Shown: positions 15,688 to 24,763 of the stretch, one piece after another
Position numbering within the stretch: the first letter of the stretch is position 1
Layout of the letters: each line of letters opens with the position of its first letter
Assembly (NCBI GenBank): GCA_030037755.1
Contig: JASHQD010000244.1
Location: forward strand, 1-32,223
From: Terriglobia bacterium
GTDB taxonomy: Bacteria; Acidobacteriota; Terriglobia; UBA7540
Direction: 5' to 3'
DNA: 32,223 nucleotides
Notes under the pieces: generated by a model
What the model was told of the DNA's origin: nothing
What the model saw: only the letters and a program-made list of their open reading frames with translations
The model's database searches: none
Translations under genes and position numbers: made by a program

Positions 15688-17031
15688 TCATGGCCCGAAG
15701 ACATATGCCTCGCCCGGCGCGTTGCTGGCCGGCGCGCCGGCCACCACGCTTGAGCCACTCACCGCTGTCGACGCACCGAAGTTGGCAAACGCCGCGCCAT
15801 CGGACGCTGTGAGTTCCTGCGCATGCGAGCTGTTCTTCCAGCCCGTCGCCGGTTTGACAAATAGATACGCGGCGCCTTGAAACTCGTTTGCGCCTACCGT
15901 TACCCCGGGCGCGCCCACCACCGCGAGACCTCCGCTGATTCCCACGGAGTCGCCGAAGCTCGAGCCCGATACCGCGCCTGGCGCGAGAAGCTCGGCGGTC
16001 TCGGTCATGTTGATCCAGCCGCTGGTCGGCTCCGCGAAGATGTAGGCTGCGCCGCGCCCGTCGCGCGCGTTCACCGCGCCCACAAGGACCGTGTTCCCGG
16101 TGATCGCCGACGAAAATCCGAAGTCGGCGCTGCTGGTCGCATCGGAGGCGCTCAATTCGGCCGTCTGTGTCATGCTCGTCCAGCCGCCTGACGGCTCCGC
16201 GAACACGTACTCCGCCCCCGCGAAGTTGTTGTGGCCGTACGAGCCGGCCGCTACCGTGGTCCCGTTGGTTGCGATCGACGCGCCCAGGTAGTTCAGCAAC
16301 TGGCTGTCGCTGGCGGTGAGTTCGGCGGTTTCATGCAGATTTCCGGACCAGCCGCCGCCCGGGCGCACAAAGACGTAGGCTTTTCCGGCGAAGCTGTTGC
16401 CCGAACTATCGCTCGCGAAGAAGGCTCCGACCGCTATGGTTTTGCCGCTGATGCTCACACTGTTGCCGAACGCATCGCCGTCCTGGCCGTCAGAAGCCGT
16501 CAGCCTGGCGGTCTCCGTCATGTTCGTCCAGCCGGAAGCGGGTTTGACGAATACGTAGGCGGCGCCCGGTCCGGACGCCTGGTCTGCGAATGCTGATCGG
16601 TCTGCGAAATTGGAAGTGTTTGCGGCTCCGACCACGATGGTGTCGCCGCTGATCGCAACCGAAACGCCGAACCCCTGCCCGTTGTCGGACGAACTTAGCG
16701 TCGCCACCTGCGTCATATTCGACCAGCCGCTGGCAGGCTTCACGTAGACATCTACTGTCCCGTAGGACTCGATGTTCGGATCGAAATCTGCCACTACGAC
16801 CGTGTCGCCACTGACGGCGATGGCCGCACCGAACCAGTCGCTCGTGACCCGGGTCGAAGGCGTCAGCTCGGCAAGCTGAACCAGGCTGACCGGCGGTCGT
16901 GCCGCCCTCGCGCCTTCAACCGGGGCCGCCGCGCCCGTTCTGCCTGCAACTGAAAGCAACGCCCAGAGACACGCAGCGCCAACGATCCAGTTCAAAACGC
17001 GCAATTTCGAGATGAAGCCCCTTCCTGTCAT
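15688..17031 (-). CDS. secreted FG-GAP-like repeat protein
   Basis: N-terminal hydrophobic signal; about seven repeats of FGxSVAISGxTIVVGAxx...GAAYVFVKPASGWTNMTETAxLTASDG. Confidence 0.8.
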   Translation of the reverse strand: MTGRGFISKLRVLNWIVGAACLWALLSVAGRTGAAAPVEGARAARPPVSLVQLAELTPSTRVTSDWFGAAIAVSGDTVVVADFDPNIESYGTVDVYVKPASGWSNMTQVATLSSSDNGQGFGVSVAISGDTIVVGAANTSNFADRSAFADQASGPGAAYVFVKPASGWTNMTETARLTASDGQDGDAFGNSVSISGKTIAVGAFFASDSSGNSFAGKAYVFVRPGGGWSGNLHETAELTASDSQLLNYLGASIATNGTTVAAGSYGHNNFAGAEYVFAEPSGGWTSMTQTAELSASDATSSADFGFSSAITGNTVLVGAVNARDGRGAAYIFAEPTSGWINMTETAELLAPGAVSGSSFGDSVGISGGLAVVGAPGVTVGANEFQGAAYLFVKPATGWKNSSHAQELTASDGAAFANFGASTAVSGSSVVAGAPASNAPGEAYVFGP

Positions 17032-17280
17032 CGCAAACCTCCGGCGCAGAAGACCGCGTTTCCTGTGTAACGCCCGGCGATTTTACATCGAAACCGTGAG
17101 TAGCCTGAAGAGGAGAAGTCGAGTGACCAGGTGCCGCTGCGTTTCTGGCTGGGACACGTGATGGAACGTCAAAGGGCGCCCGAGACGGTCGACCGGCACG
17201 CGCGCAGGTCGGCATTCTATTGTTCGGGTATTCCACGAAAGATTAATTATCGGCTTTGGGCAGACTTACGACTGTGCGTT

Positions 17281-17311
17281 GTCGACTGTCAACTAACTGT
17301 TGACTGTCGAC
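17281..17311. repeat. heptad-derived inverted repeat GTCGACTGTCAAC-TAACT-GTTGACTGTCGAC
   Basis: 12 of 13 pairing arms; shares heptads with 1092-1119, 1285-1312 and 24199-24226. Confidence 0.85.
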
Positions 17312-18267
17312 TAATGAAATTCGCCCTGCGGTTGCCCGCCCGGGGCGCCATTCGCTTCAGTGTTAAGCGCGCCCTCCCGCCGATGCTTGTGTTCGCTCGT
17401 GCGGAGTTGCGAGAGACTGGCGAGCGTGGCGGCCACCGCTGGACTGTCAGGCCCGAGCGCGCGTTGTTGGATCGCCAGGGCGCGCTTGAAGAGCTTTTCG
17501 GCCTGCTTTTTGTTGCCCTCCCGCTCGTAAAACGCGGCGAGCCCATTCAGCATGGGCGCCACGGCGGGATGGTCCGGACCGAGGGCCTTCTCGGCGATGC
17601 GCAGCGCGCGCTGGTAGAGTGGCTGCACGTCCAGGCCGCGGTTTTGCATCATCTCGGCCCCAGCCAGGTTCGCAAGACAGGTGGCAAGTACGGGGTCGTT
17701 CGGAGCAAGCGTCGCTTCATCGATATCAAGGGCGCGCCGGGCCAGGCGACCGGCTTCTTCGTAACGGCTGGTCCCGCTGTAAAGCACGCTCAAATTGTTC
17801 AAGGTGCGCGCCACCTCGGGGTCGTTCCGGCCGAGAACGGCCTCCTGATCCGCCAGGGCCTGCTGGAAGAGCGTCTCAGCCTCCGATACTCGCGACTGGA
17901 GTTGATAGAGGGCGGCCAGGTTATCGCGCGTCCGCGCGGCGGGAGCGCTGTGCGCGCCCAGCAGTCTCTCTCGCATCTCGAGCGAGCGACGGAAGAGGGG
18001 TTCGGCCAGGGCGTACTTACCCTCGGCCAGGTAATCCATGGCCAGGTTGTTCAGACTCACGGCCAGACGCAAGTCATTGGGTGGCAACGCCTCCGCCTGC
18101 TGCAAAGCCGCCTGGTGCTGCGTCTCGGCATCGAGATATTTGCCGGATTGGTAGGATGCCGACCCGGCGGAATCCAACTGTTCCCAGGTAAGTTGTTGAC
18201 AATTTAGATAAGGCGGCAGGGTACTGGCAAGGAGTAGCGCCAGTAGACCGAAGCTCCAGCGTCGCAT
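17311..18267 (-). CDS. TPR-repeat protein (kinesin-light-chain-like TPR), secreted
   Basis: Signal peptide; repeated LNNLAxxYxxxGKYxEAExLxxRALxIxExxLGPxHPxVAxxLNNLA motifs. Confidence 0.85.
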   Translation of the reverse strand: MRRWSFGLLALLLASTLPPYLNCQQLTWEQLDSAGSASYQSGKYLDAETQHQAALQQAEALPPNDLRLAVSLNNLAMDYLAEGKYALAEPLFRRSLEMRERLLGAHSAPAARTRDNLAALYQLQSRVSEAETLFQQALADQEAVLGRNDPEVARTLNNLSVLYSGTSRYEEAGRLARRALDIDEATLAPNDPVLATCLANLAGAEMMQNRGLDVQPLYQRALRIAEKALGPDHPAVAPMLNGLAAFYEREGNKKQAEKLFKRALAIQQRALGPDSPAVAATLASLSQLRTSEHKHRREGALNTEANGAPGGQPQGEFH

Positions 18268-18547
18268 CGCGTTCTCCTCTCTGCGATTCGCTTGGAGTCC
18301 GGCCCGCTCCGTGGTCGAATTTGTCGGCAGGTGAGACGCAGTGATCGGGCGAAAGGTTGGCGTGTGGATCGCATTTCTTATCGCGCCGACGTTTAAATAC
18401 TAAAGAAATATCGGGTGGGTTAAGCTGTCGCTCTGCGGTGGCCCCCAAAATCCGGCGTCCGGGAGGGATGGCTTTTCGGCGGCATTGATTTGCCGAGGAT
18501 TATCGAACTATGGGACTTGATTTTCCGTTCAGCATTTGGGCACTCTA

Positions 18548-18563
18548 TGTGACCGGAGTCACA
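18548..18563. promoter_or_regulatory. CRP/FNR-family-like operator TGTGA-N6-TCACA
   Basis: TGTGACCGGAGTCACA, about 100 bp upstream of the GloVer-repeat gene. Confidence 0.45.
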
Positions 18564-18662
18564 CGCGGCAGTGTCCCGGCGGTGAGACAGGCGCAACTTG
18601 CCTGAAGCGATCCGGCCGTGGAATAATCCGCTGGCGTAGTTGTGGCCCTCAAGGAGAGAGGT

Positions 18663-20108
18663 GTGCGAGTGCAAGACAGGCATCCGTGGATGGGTCTACT
18701 TGTGACCACACTCGCTGCGGCGGCTGTATCGGCTCCTTCATTGAGCGCACAGCTGAACTTCAGAACACTTGTGAGCTTCGGTGGGAGCAACGGCGTCAGC
18801 CCGCCTGCACCGCTGGTCCAGGGTCTCGACGGAAACCTGTACGGTACAACGTACGCCGGCGGCGCGAACGGCGGCGGCACGGTCTTCAAGGTCACCACGA
18901 CAGGCACAGTGACCACCCTCTACAGCTTTTGCGCGCAAGCCGGGTGTCCCGACGGGAAGGGGCCGAATGGCGGGGTAGTTCTGGCCACGGACGGCAATTT
19001 CTACGGGACCACCCTGGTTGGCGGCAATGCTGGTAATGGCACCGTTTTCCAGATCACCGCCTCGGGTACCCTGACCAGTCTGTATAGCTTTTGCTCGCAG
19101 CCAGGTTGCAGCGACGGAAAGCATCCCTTCGCCGGGTTGACCCAAGGGTCGGACGGAAACCTGTACGGTACCACTGTACTTGGCGGCACTTACGGCCAGG
19201 GCACGGTTTTCCAGATTACCCCGCAAGGCGTGATTACCGTGCTGCACAGCTTTCAAGGCAGCGATGGCACGGAGCCCTACGGCGGCGTGATCCAGGCTAC
19301 TGACGGCAACTTCTACGGCACGACCTACTACGGGGGCGCAAACCTTGCAGGCACCGTTTTCCAGATCACGACTGCCGGCGCGCTGACCACTCTTTACAGT
19401 TTCTGTGCCGAGCCGAGCTGCGCTGACGGTGCGGAGCCTTACTCAGCCCTGGTCGAAGGCAGCGATGGCCTGCTTTACGGTACAACCGAGCTCCAGGGGC
19501 CGAACTGGAACGGGACGCTATTTAATATCACGACTGCCGGAAGCTTGACCATTCTCTACAACTTTTGTGGCCAGACCGGTTGCCCGGACGGCGGGTATCC
19601 CCACGCCGCATTGATTCAAGGGACCGACGGCAACTTCTACGGCACCACCGACCGCGGCGGCACGAGCGGTTGCGGTACGATTTTCAAACTCAGCGGCACC
19701 ACCCTCAGAACCTTGTATAACTTCAGGCTCAGGAACGGCACTGAGCCCGACGGCATGACCGAGGCCACCAACGGAGTCTTGTATGGAACAACCCTCGAGG
19801 GCGGCATTAACATTCTCTGCCCCTATAATTACGGCTGCGGGACAATCTACACTCTGAACGAGAGTCTCGGGTCATTCGTGGAAACGCTGCCCACTTCGGG
19901 TCCGGTGGGCGTAACTGTGGAGATCCTCGGGACCAACCTGACGGGTGCCACCGCGGTTACCTTCAACGGAGTGGCGGCGGCTTTTACAGTTGATTCGGCA
20001 ACCGAGATCACCACTACCGTGCCCGCCAATGCCACTACCGGCACGGTTCAGGTGACCCTCCCGGCCGGGGTGTTGTCGAGTAACGTGCCGTTTTACGTCC
20101 TCCAGTAA
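18663..20108 (+). CDS. GloVer-type tandem repeat secreted protein with C-terminal IPT/TIG-like domain
   Basis: Repeats LVQGxDGNxYGTTxxGGxxGxGTVFxITxxGxxTxLYSF (GloVer repeat pattern); AAGGAG upstream of GTG 18663 (ORF open from 18642); C-terminal GPVGVTVEILGTNLTGATAVTFNGVAAAF. Confidence 0.85.
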   Translation: MRVQDRHPWMGLLVTTLAAAAVSAPSLSAQLNFRTLVSFGGSNGVSPPAPLVQGLDGNLYGTTYAGGANGGGTVFKVTTTGTVTTLYSFCAQAGCPDGKGPNGGVVLATDGNFYGTTLVGGNAGNGTVFQITASGTLTSLYSFCSQPGCSDGKHPFAGLTQGSDGNLYGTTVLGGTYGQGTVFQITPQGVITVLHSFQGSDGTEPYGGVIQATDGNFYGTTYYGGANLAGTVFQITTAGALTTLYSFCAEPSCADGAEPYSALVEGSDGLLYGTTELQGPNWNGTLFNITTAGSLTILYNFCGQTGCPDGGYPHAALIQGTDGNFYGTTDRGGTSGCGTIFKLSGTTLRTLYNFRLRNGTEPDGMTEATNGVLYGTTLEGGINILCPYNYGCGTIYTLNESLGSFVETLPTSGPVGVTVEILGTNLTGATAVTFNGVAAAFTVDSATEITTTVPANATTGTVQVTLPAGVLSSNVPFYVLQ

Positions 20109-20240
20109 CCCGGCGATGTAAACTGGGTTTTGATTTCGGCGCGGCTCAGACACGCGCGGCCGATTCGAACCGAGTTTCTCGATTCCATAAAATGACCCTC
20201 CGATGGGATCGCCTCGGGTGAACTGCCGCGTCTCCGGCCC

Positions 20241-23200
20241 GTGTTTGGAAGGAGTAACGCACTGCCCAAGAGATTAGGAATCCGGCGCCCGCCCGGGCTG
20301 AGCCGTCGCGATTTCCTGACAGCTTCTCTGCAGTGGACGTCAGCGGCATTGATCGCCGCGCCTCTATGGGGCCGGACCGGTCCTGCGTTCTGTCCTCCTG
20401 CCTCTCGCCCGGATGACGCCGACCCCGGGTCGCCCGGGCTGACGCCCGACAATCGCGTCATACCGCATTACCTTCAGAAGCCTCCGCTTGAGGATCTGCT
20501 GGTGAAGGTCGAGCCCGGTTCTGATGCGTTCATCAGCGAGAAGTACGCCGAACAGGTCGAGACGGTTCTAGGGCGTTGGAGCACCGCGCTACGCCAATCG
20601 CCGCCCAACTTGCGCGTGATTGCGGCGTCGGCAGCCGACGATTTGCGGGCCACGAGCTTTCGTCCCGTCAAGCGTCAGCAACTCCGCCCGATGCCCGATA
20701 ATGCAGGTCTCGAGGTGTTTCGAAGTACCTTCGCTACGGACGCGACGGCCAACCGGGAGGTATTCCTTCGAGAACTGGAAGAGTGGCTTCGGCCGTTTTC
20801 GAGCATCCTCACGGCTGAGTTCAAGCTGACCGCAATCTCCGGCGCCGGCATCGACATCGCGAGCGCCGCACCCTCAGCGGTCCGTACGCGCATTCGCTAC
20901 GACGTGGTTGGCACAGGTTCAGGCTTCTACCGCGGCGAACGTGTCGGCGAGTGGGATCTCGAGTGGGAAAGCGCTGGCGCCGATGCGTGGCGGCTCCGCT
21001 CGTGGCACGCTGACGAGGAGATCGAAAGCCGCGCCACTTATCCGGTCTTCGCGGACGTGACGGAGTTATGGTTTGGCGACCTGCGGTCGTACCGGGACCA
21101 AATGCTGCACGGAATCGATTACTGGCGCACAATTCTTGACGGCGCAAGCCGCATCGATGTCTATGGTAACAACGGCGTTGCCGCGGCCGACATCGATGGC
21201 GACGGCTTCGACGACCTATACGTTTGCCAGCCGGCGGGGCTGCCGAACCGGCTCTACCGCAATCGTGGCGACGGATCGTTCGAGGACGTCACGGACGCCG
21301 CCGGCGTCGGGGTCCTCGACAATTGTCCCTGCGCGCTGTTCGCAGACGTGGACAACGACGGCCGCCAGGACCTGATCGTAGTTCGCGTCGATGGTCCGTT
21401 GCTTTATCTGAATCGGGGCGGCGGGCGATTCCAACTGAAGCGTGATGCATTCAACTTCGCGAGCCCTCCGCAGGGCACCTTTACCGGAGCGGCTCTCGCT
21501 GATTATGATCGCGACGGTCGTTTGGACATCTACTTCTGCCTGTACAGCTACTATCTCGGCCTTGACCAGTATCACTTCCCAACGCCTTACTACGACGCCG
21601 AGAACGGTCCGCCGAATTTCCTGATGCACAACGAGGGTGACGGCACATTTAAGGATGTGACCGCGGCCACGGGAATGAATCAGAACAACAATCGCTATAG
21701 TTTCGCCTGCGGCTGGACGGATTACGACGGTGACGGCTGGCCGGATTGTTACGTCGCAAACGATTTCGGGAAGAAGAATCTGTATCACAACAACCGCGAC
21801 GGGACCTTCACGGACGTCGCGCACCAGGCGGGCGTGGAGGACTTCGGCGCCGGCATGAGCGTGTGCTGGTGGGACTACGACAACCACGGGCGCCAGGACA
21901 TTTATGTGGCCGACATGTGGACGGCCGCGGGCAGTCGCGTCAGCACGCAAGAGGTGTTCATGAAGGAGGCGCCGGCCGAAGTCCGCGCCCTGCTCCAAAA
22001 GCACGCCATGGGGAATTCTCTGTTTCGCAACCAAGGCAATGGGAGCTTTAGCGATCAGAGCGACGTGGCGGGCGTCAGGATGGGGCGCTGGGCTTGGTCG
22101 AGCGACGCCTGGGATTTCGACCACGACGGCTATCCGGATCTTTACATCGCCAACGGGATGATCTCCGGGCCGAATCCGCGCGAGCTTTCGAGCTTCTTCT
22201 GGCGCCAGGTCGTTGCCGAGACGCCCACGGATCCCGTGCCTTCGACCAAGTACCAGCAGGGCTGGAACGCGATCAACGAATTGATCCGAGCAGACGGGAC
22301 GTGGTCGGGCTACGAGCGCAACAACTTTTACGCGAATAATCGCGACGGTAGTTTTTCCGATATCGCGGGTGCGGTTGGGCTCGACTTTATCGAGGACAGC
22401 CGCGCCTTCGCGCTTGCCGATTTCGACCGTGACGGCAGGCTGGAACTGCTGCTCAAGAATCGCAGCGGGCCGCAATTGCGGTTATTGAAGAACGTTCTGC
22501 CTCAGCTTGGCAACGCTATTGCGTTTCGCTTGCGGGGCACGAAGAGCAACCGCGACGCCATCGGGACGCAGGTGACCGTCGAATCGGGGAACGTTCGCGT
22601 CTCGAAGTTTCTTCAGGCCGGTTCGGGGTTTCTCTCGCAGCACACAAAGGAGCTTTTGTTCGGCGTGGGGCAAGCGAGTGGCCCGGTGCGCGCGACCGTG
22701 CGCTGGCCCAACGGTCTTGTTCAGCGGTTCGATGATCTCCCGGTCGGACATCGCGTCTCGATCGAGGAAGGATCAGAACGCTATGGTGCGGAGCCCTTCG
22801 CGACGATTCGTCCGGCCGAGGATCAGGGCGCGCGGGCGCAAATCAGTCCGCCGCCGCCGCCGAAGATCGAGACGTGGCTACTGGCGCGCATAGCCGCGCC
22901 GGATTTTGCCCTGCCGGATACGTCCGGTAAGACTCACAGCCTGGGAGATCTGCGGGGCGGTCCGGCTCTTCTCCATTTCTGGGCCCTGGGTTCGGATGCC
23001 GCCGTCCGCCAACTGGAGTCGTTCCAGAAATGGCAGGCGAGCCAAAGCACGGGCGGAATCAAAGTCGCCGGAATCAATCTGGACGATGCTGCGCGGGCGG
23101 ATAGCGTCCGCGCTTTTGTCCAGAAGAATGGCTTTACATTTCCGGTCTTACTGGGCTCGGAGGAGACGATTGCCGTCTATAACATCCTGTATCGTTACCT

Positions 23201-24158
23201 GTTCGATCGCCGCCGCGATCTGGGTGTTCCCACGGCGTTTCTTCTGAATGACCAGGGGTTGATCGTGAAAGTCTCCCAGGGCGCTTTCGACGCCGATACG
23301 GCCGGGGCCGATGCGCGGCGGATTCCTAAGACGACCGCGGAGCGACGGCGGGTGGCGCTGCCGTTTGGCGGCGACTGGTTTGGCGGCGAGTTCGACCGGA
23401 ACGAATTCACCTATGCGCTGATTCTTATGCAGCGCGGGTATCCCGACCAGGCGCTCGCGTTCGCGCGGCGGGCACTCCAAGCCGATCCGCAGAGTTCTGA
23501 GGCTTATTATTTGACCGGTATGATCTATCTCCAGAAACAGATGCGCGCGGAGGCTCAGCAGAATTTCGAGTCGGCGCTGAAGTACCAGCCGTCTTATCCG
23601 GACACGTGGCCGAACGCGTGGAACAATCTGGGCATGCTGGCCGCACAGGCCGGCGATGACGAGGCGGCAATCAAGAATCTGAACGAAGCGATCCGGCTGA
23701 ACCCCGGCTACGTCATCGCACTCGTTAACCTGGGCAGCATCTATCGTCGCCAGCGGCATTGGGCGGAAGCTCGAAAGGTGCTGGAAACCGCACTGAGAGC
23801 CGATCCCAACGACGCGGACGCGAATTACGGTCTGGGCATGATCTCCGCTGAACAGAACGACGCCGAGGGTGCGCAAAGCTACTGGAAAAGGGCGCTGGAA
23901 CTGCGTCCCGGTTACCCCGATGCTTTGAACAATCTGGGCGTGCTCTACGTCAGGACCGGGCGGCGTGCCGAGGCGGAACGCGCCTTCAGCGACTGCATTG
24001 CAAGCTCGCCCGAGTACGATCAGTGCTATCTCAACCTTGCGAAATTGGACGTGGCCGTGGGACAGCCTGATAAAGCAAAGACGGTACTGCGCCAGTTGCT
24101 GAACCGGCATCCGGATCACGCACTGGCGCAGAGCATGCTGGCACAGCTCGGGGAGTGA
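20241..24158 (+). CDS. multidomain secreted protein: Tat-like signal, FG-GAP/VCBS repeats, ASPIC/UnbV, thioredoxin-fold domain without CxxC, C-terminal TPR
   Basis: SRRDFLTASL; repeated ADIDGDGFDDLYVC/LYRNRGDGSFEDVT; UnbV-like KFLQAGSGFLSQHTKELLFGVG; redoxin-like APDFALPDTSGKTHSLGDLRGGPALLHFW; C-terminal LNNLGMLAAQAGDDEAAIKNLNEAIRLNPGY. Start GTG 20241, or CTG 20262 after GGAAGGAG. Confidence 0.85.
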   Translation: MFGRSNALPKRLGIRRPPGLSRRDFLTASLQWTSAALIAAPLWGRTGPAFCPPASRPDDADPGSPGLTPDNRVIPHYLQKPPLEDLLVKVEPGSDAFISEKYAEQVETVLGRWSTALRQSPPNLRVIAASAADDLRATSFRPVKRQQLRPMPDNAGLEVFRSTFATDATANREVFLRELEEWLRPFSSILTAEFKLTAISGAGIDIASAAPSAVRTRIRYDVVGTGSGFYRGERVGEWDLEWESAGADAWRLRSWHADEEIESRATYPVFADVTELWFGDLRSYRDQMLHGIDYWRTILDGASRIDVYGNNGVAAADIDGDGFDDLYVCQPAGLPNRLYRNRGDGSFEDVTDAAGVGVLDNCPCALFADVDNDGRQDLIVVRVDGPLLYLNRGGGRFQLKRDAFNFASPPQGTFTGAALADYDRDGRLDIYFCLYSYYLGLDQYHFPTPYYDAENGPPNFLMHNEGDGTFKDVTAATGMNQNNNRYSFACGWTDYDGDGWPDCYVANDFGKKNLYHNNRDGTFTDVAHQAGVEDFGAGMSVCWWDYDNHGRQDIYVADMWTAAGSRVSTQEVFMKEAPAEVRALLQKHAMGNSLFRNQGNGSFSDQSDVAGVRMGRWAWSSDAWDFDHDGYPDLYIANGMISGPNPRELSSFFWRQVVAETPTDPVPSTKYQQGWNAINELIRADGTWSGYERNNFYANNRDGSFSDIAGAVGLDFIEDSRAFALADFDRDGRLELLLKNRSGPQLRLLKNVLPQLGNAIAFRLRGTKSNRDAIGTQVTVESGNVRVSKFLQAGSGFLSQHTKELLFGVGQASGPVRATVRWPNGLVQRFDDLPVGHRVSIEEGSERYGAEPFATIRPAEDQGARAQISPPPPPKIETWLLARIAAPDFALPDTSGKTHSLGDLRGGPALLHFWALGSDAAVRQLESFQKWQASQSTGGIKVAGINLDDAARADSVRAFVQKNGFTFPVLLGSEETIAVYNILYRYLFDRRRDLGVPTAFLLNDQGLIVKVSQGAFDADTAGADARRIPKTTAERRRVALPFGGDWFGGEFDRNEFTYALILMQRGYPDQALAFARRALQADPQSSEAYYLTGMIYLQKQMRAEAQQNFESALKYQPSYPDTWPNAWNNLGMLAAQAGDDEAAIKNLNEAIRLNPGYVIALVNLGSIYRRQRHWAEARKVLETALRADPNDADANYGLGMISAEQNDAEGAQSYWKRALELRPGYPDALNNLGVLYVRTGRRAEAERAFSDCIASSPEYDQCYLNLAKLDVAVGQPDKAKTVLRQLLNRHPDHALAQSMLAQLGE

Positions 24159-24198
24159 TTGGAACCTAGCCCGGCAGAGCCGCAACAAAGAGGCTCCA

Positions 24199-24226
24199 AG
24201 TCGACAGTCAACAGTCGACTGTCAAG
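24199..24226. repeat. heptad repeat AGTCGACAGTCAACAGTCGACTGTCAAG
   Basis: 7-bp phased; same GTCGACT/GTCAACT units as at 1092, 1285 and 17281. Confidence 0.8.
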
Positions 24227-24323
24227 AGCTGGAAACTTTCGAGTCGTATGCGCAAAGGGCCAGGGTGAAGTGACAAAAAGGGCGGACCCCTAAGATAGAG
24301 GGCTTGGCGAGGAGAGAATTCTC

Positions 24324-24719
24324 ATGGCGACCGATCAACTGGTGGAAGCGGCCCTGGCAGCGCGGCTGAATGCCGTTGCGCCTTACTCGGATTTCAAAGT
24401 GGGCGCCGCGCTTCTTACGGAAGGCGGCAAGATCTACACGGGCTGCAACATCGAAAACGCGACCTATGGGCTAACCGTGTGCGCCGAGCGGGTGGCGTTG
24501 TGGAAGGCGCTCTCGGAGGGCGAGCGCAAGTTCCGGCGCATCGCGGTCTCGAGCCAGAGCTCCCGTCCGGCAACTCCGTGCGGAGCGTGCCGTCAATTGT
24601 TGTGGGAATTCGCAGGCGATATTGAAATTATCCTCGTGAATCCCGAGGGCCGGCGCGAGACGCACCAGCTCAAGGCGCTGTTTCCTGAAGCCTTCGACGC
24701 GGGTTTCCTCGGCAAGTAG
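24324..24719 (+). CDS. cdd: cytidine deaminase
   Basis: AYSDFKVGAAL-like (APYSDFKVGAALLTEGGKIYTGCNIENATYGLTVCAERVAL) and TPCGACRQLLWEF zinc motif. Confidence 0.95.
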   Translation: MATDQLVEAALAARLNAVAPYSDFKVGAALLTEGGKIYTGCNIENATYGLTVCAERVALWKALSEGERKFRRIAVSSQSSRPATPCGACRQLLWEFAGDIEIILVNPEGRRETHQLKALFPEAFDAGFLGK

Positions 24720-24739
24720 GGGCGAGCGCTATCCCGTCA

Positions 24740-24763
24740 TGCCGACCTGAAGGCCGCCTCTAC
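24740..24763. repeat. 24-bp hairpin repeat copy 1 (TGCCGACCTGAAGGCCGCCTCTAC)
   Basis: 22 of 24 identity to the reverse complement of 27910-27933. Confidence 0.7.

Noticed and set aside
13547-17031. Secreted phosphodiesterase and FG-GAP genes as a novel system
   Set aside because: Common secreted families separated by a MITE-like repeat; no operon coupling or consistent partner genes seen.
21216-22475. 419-aa minus-strand ORF inside the FG-GAP/UnbV gene
   Set aside because: Antisense of regular Asp/Gly-rich repeat codons, which generates long open frames; no family pattern.
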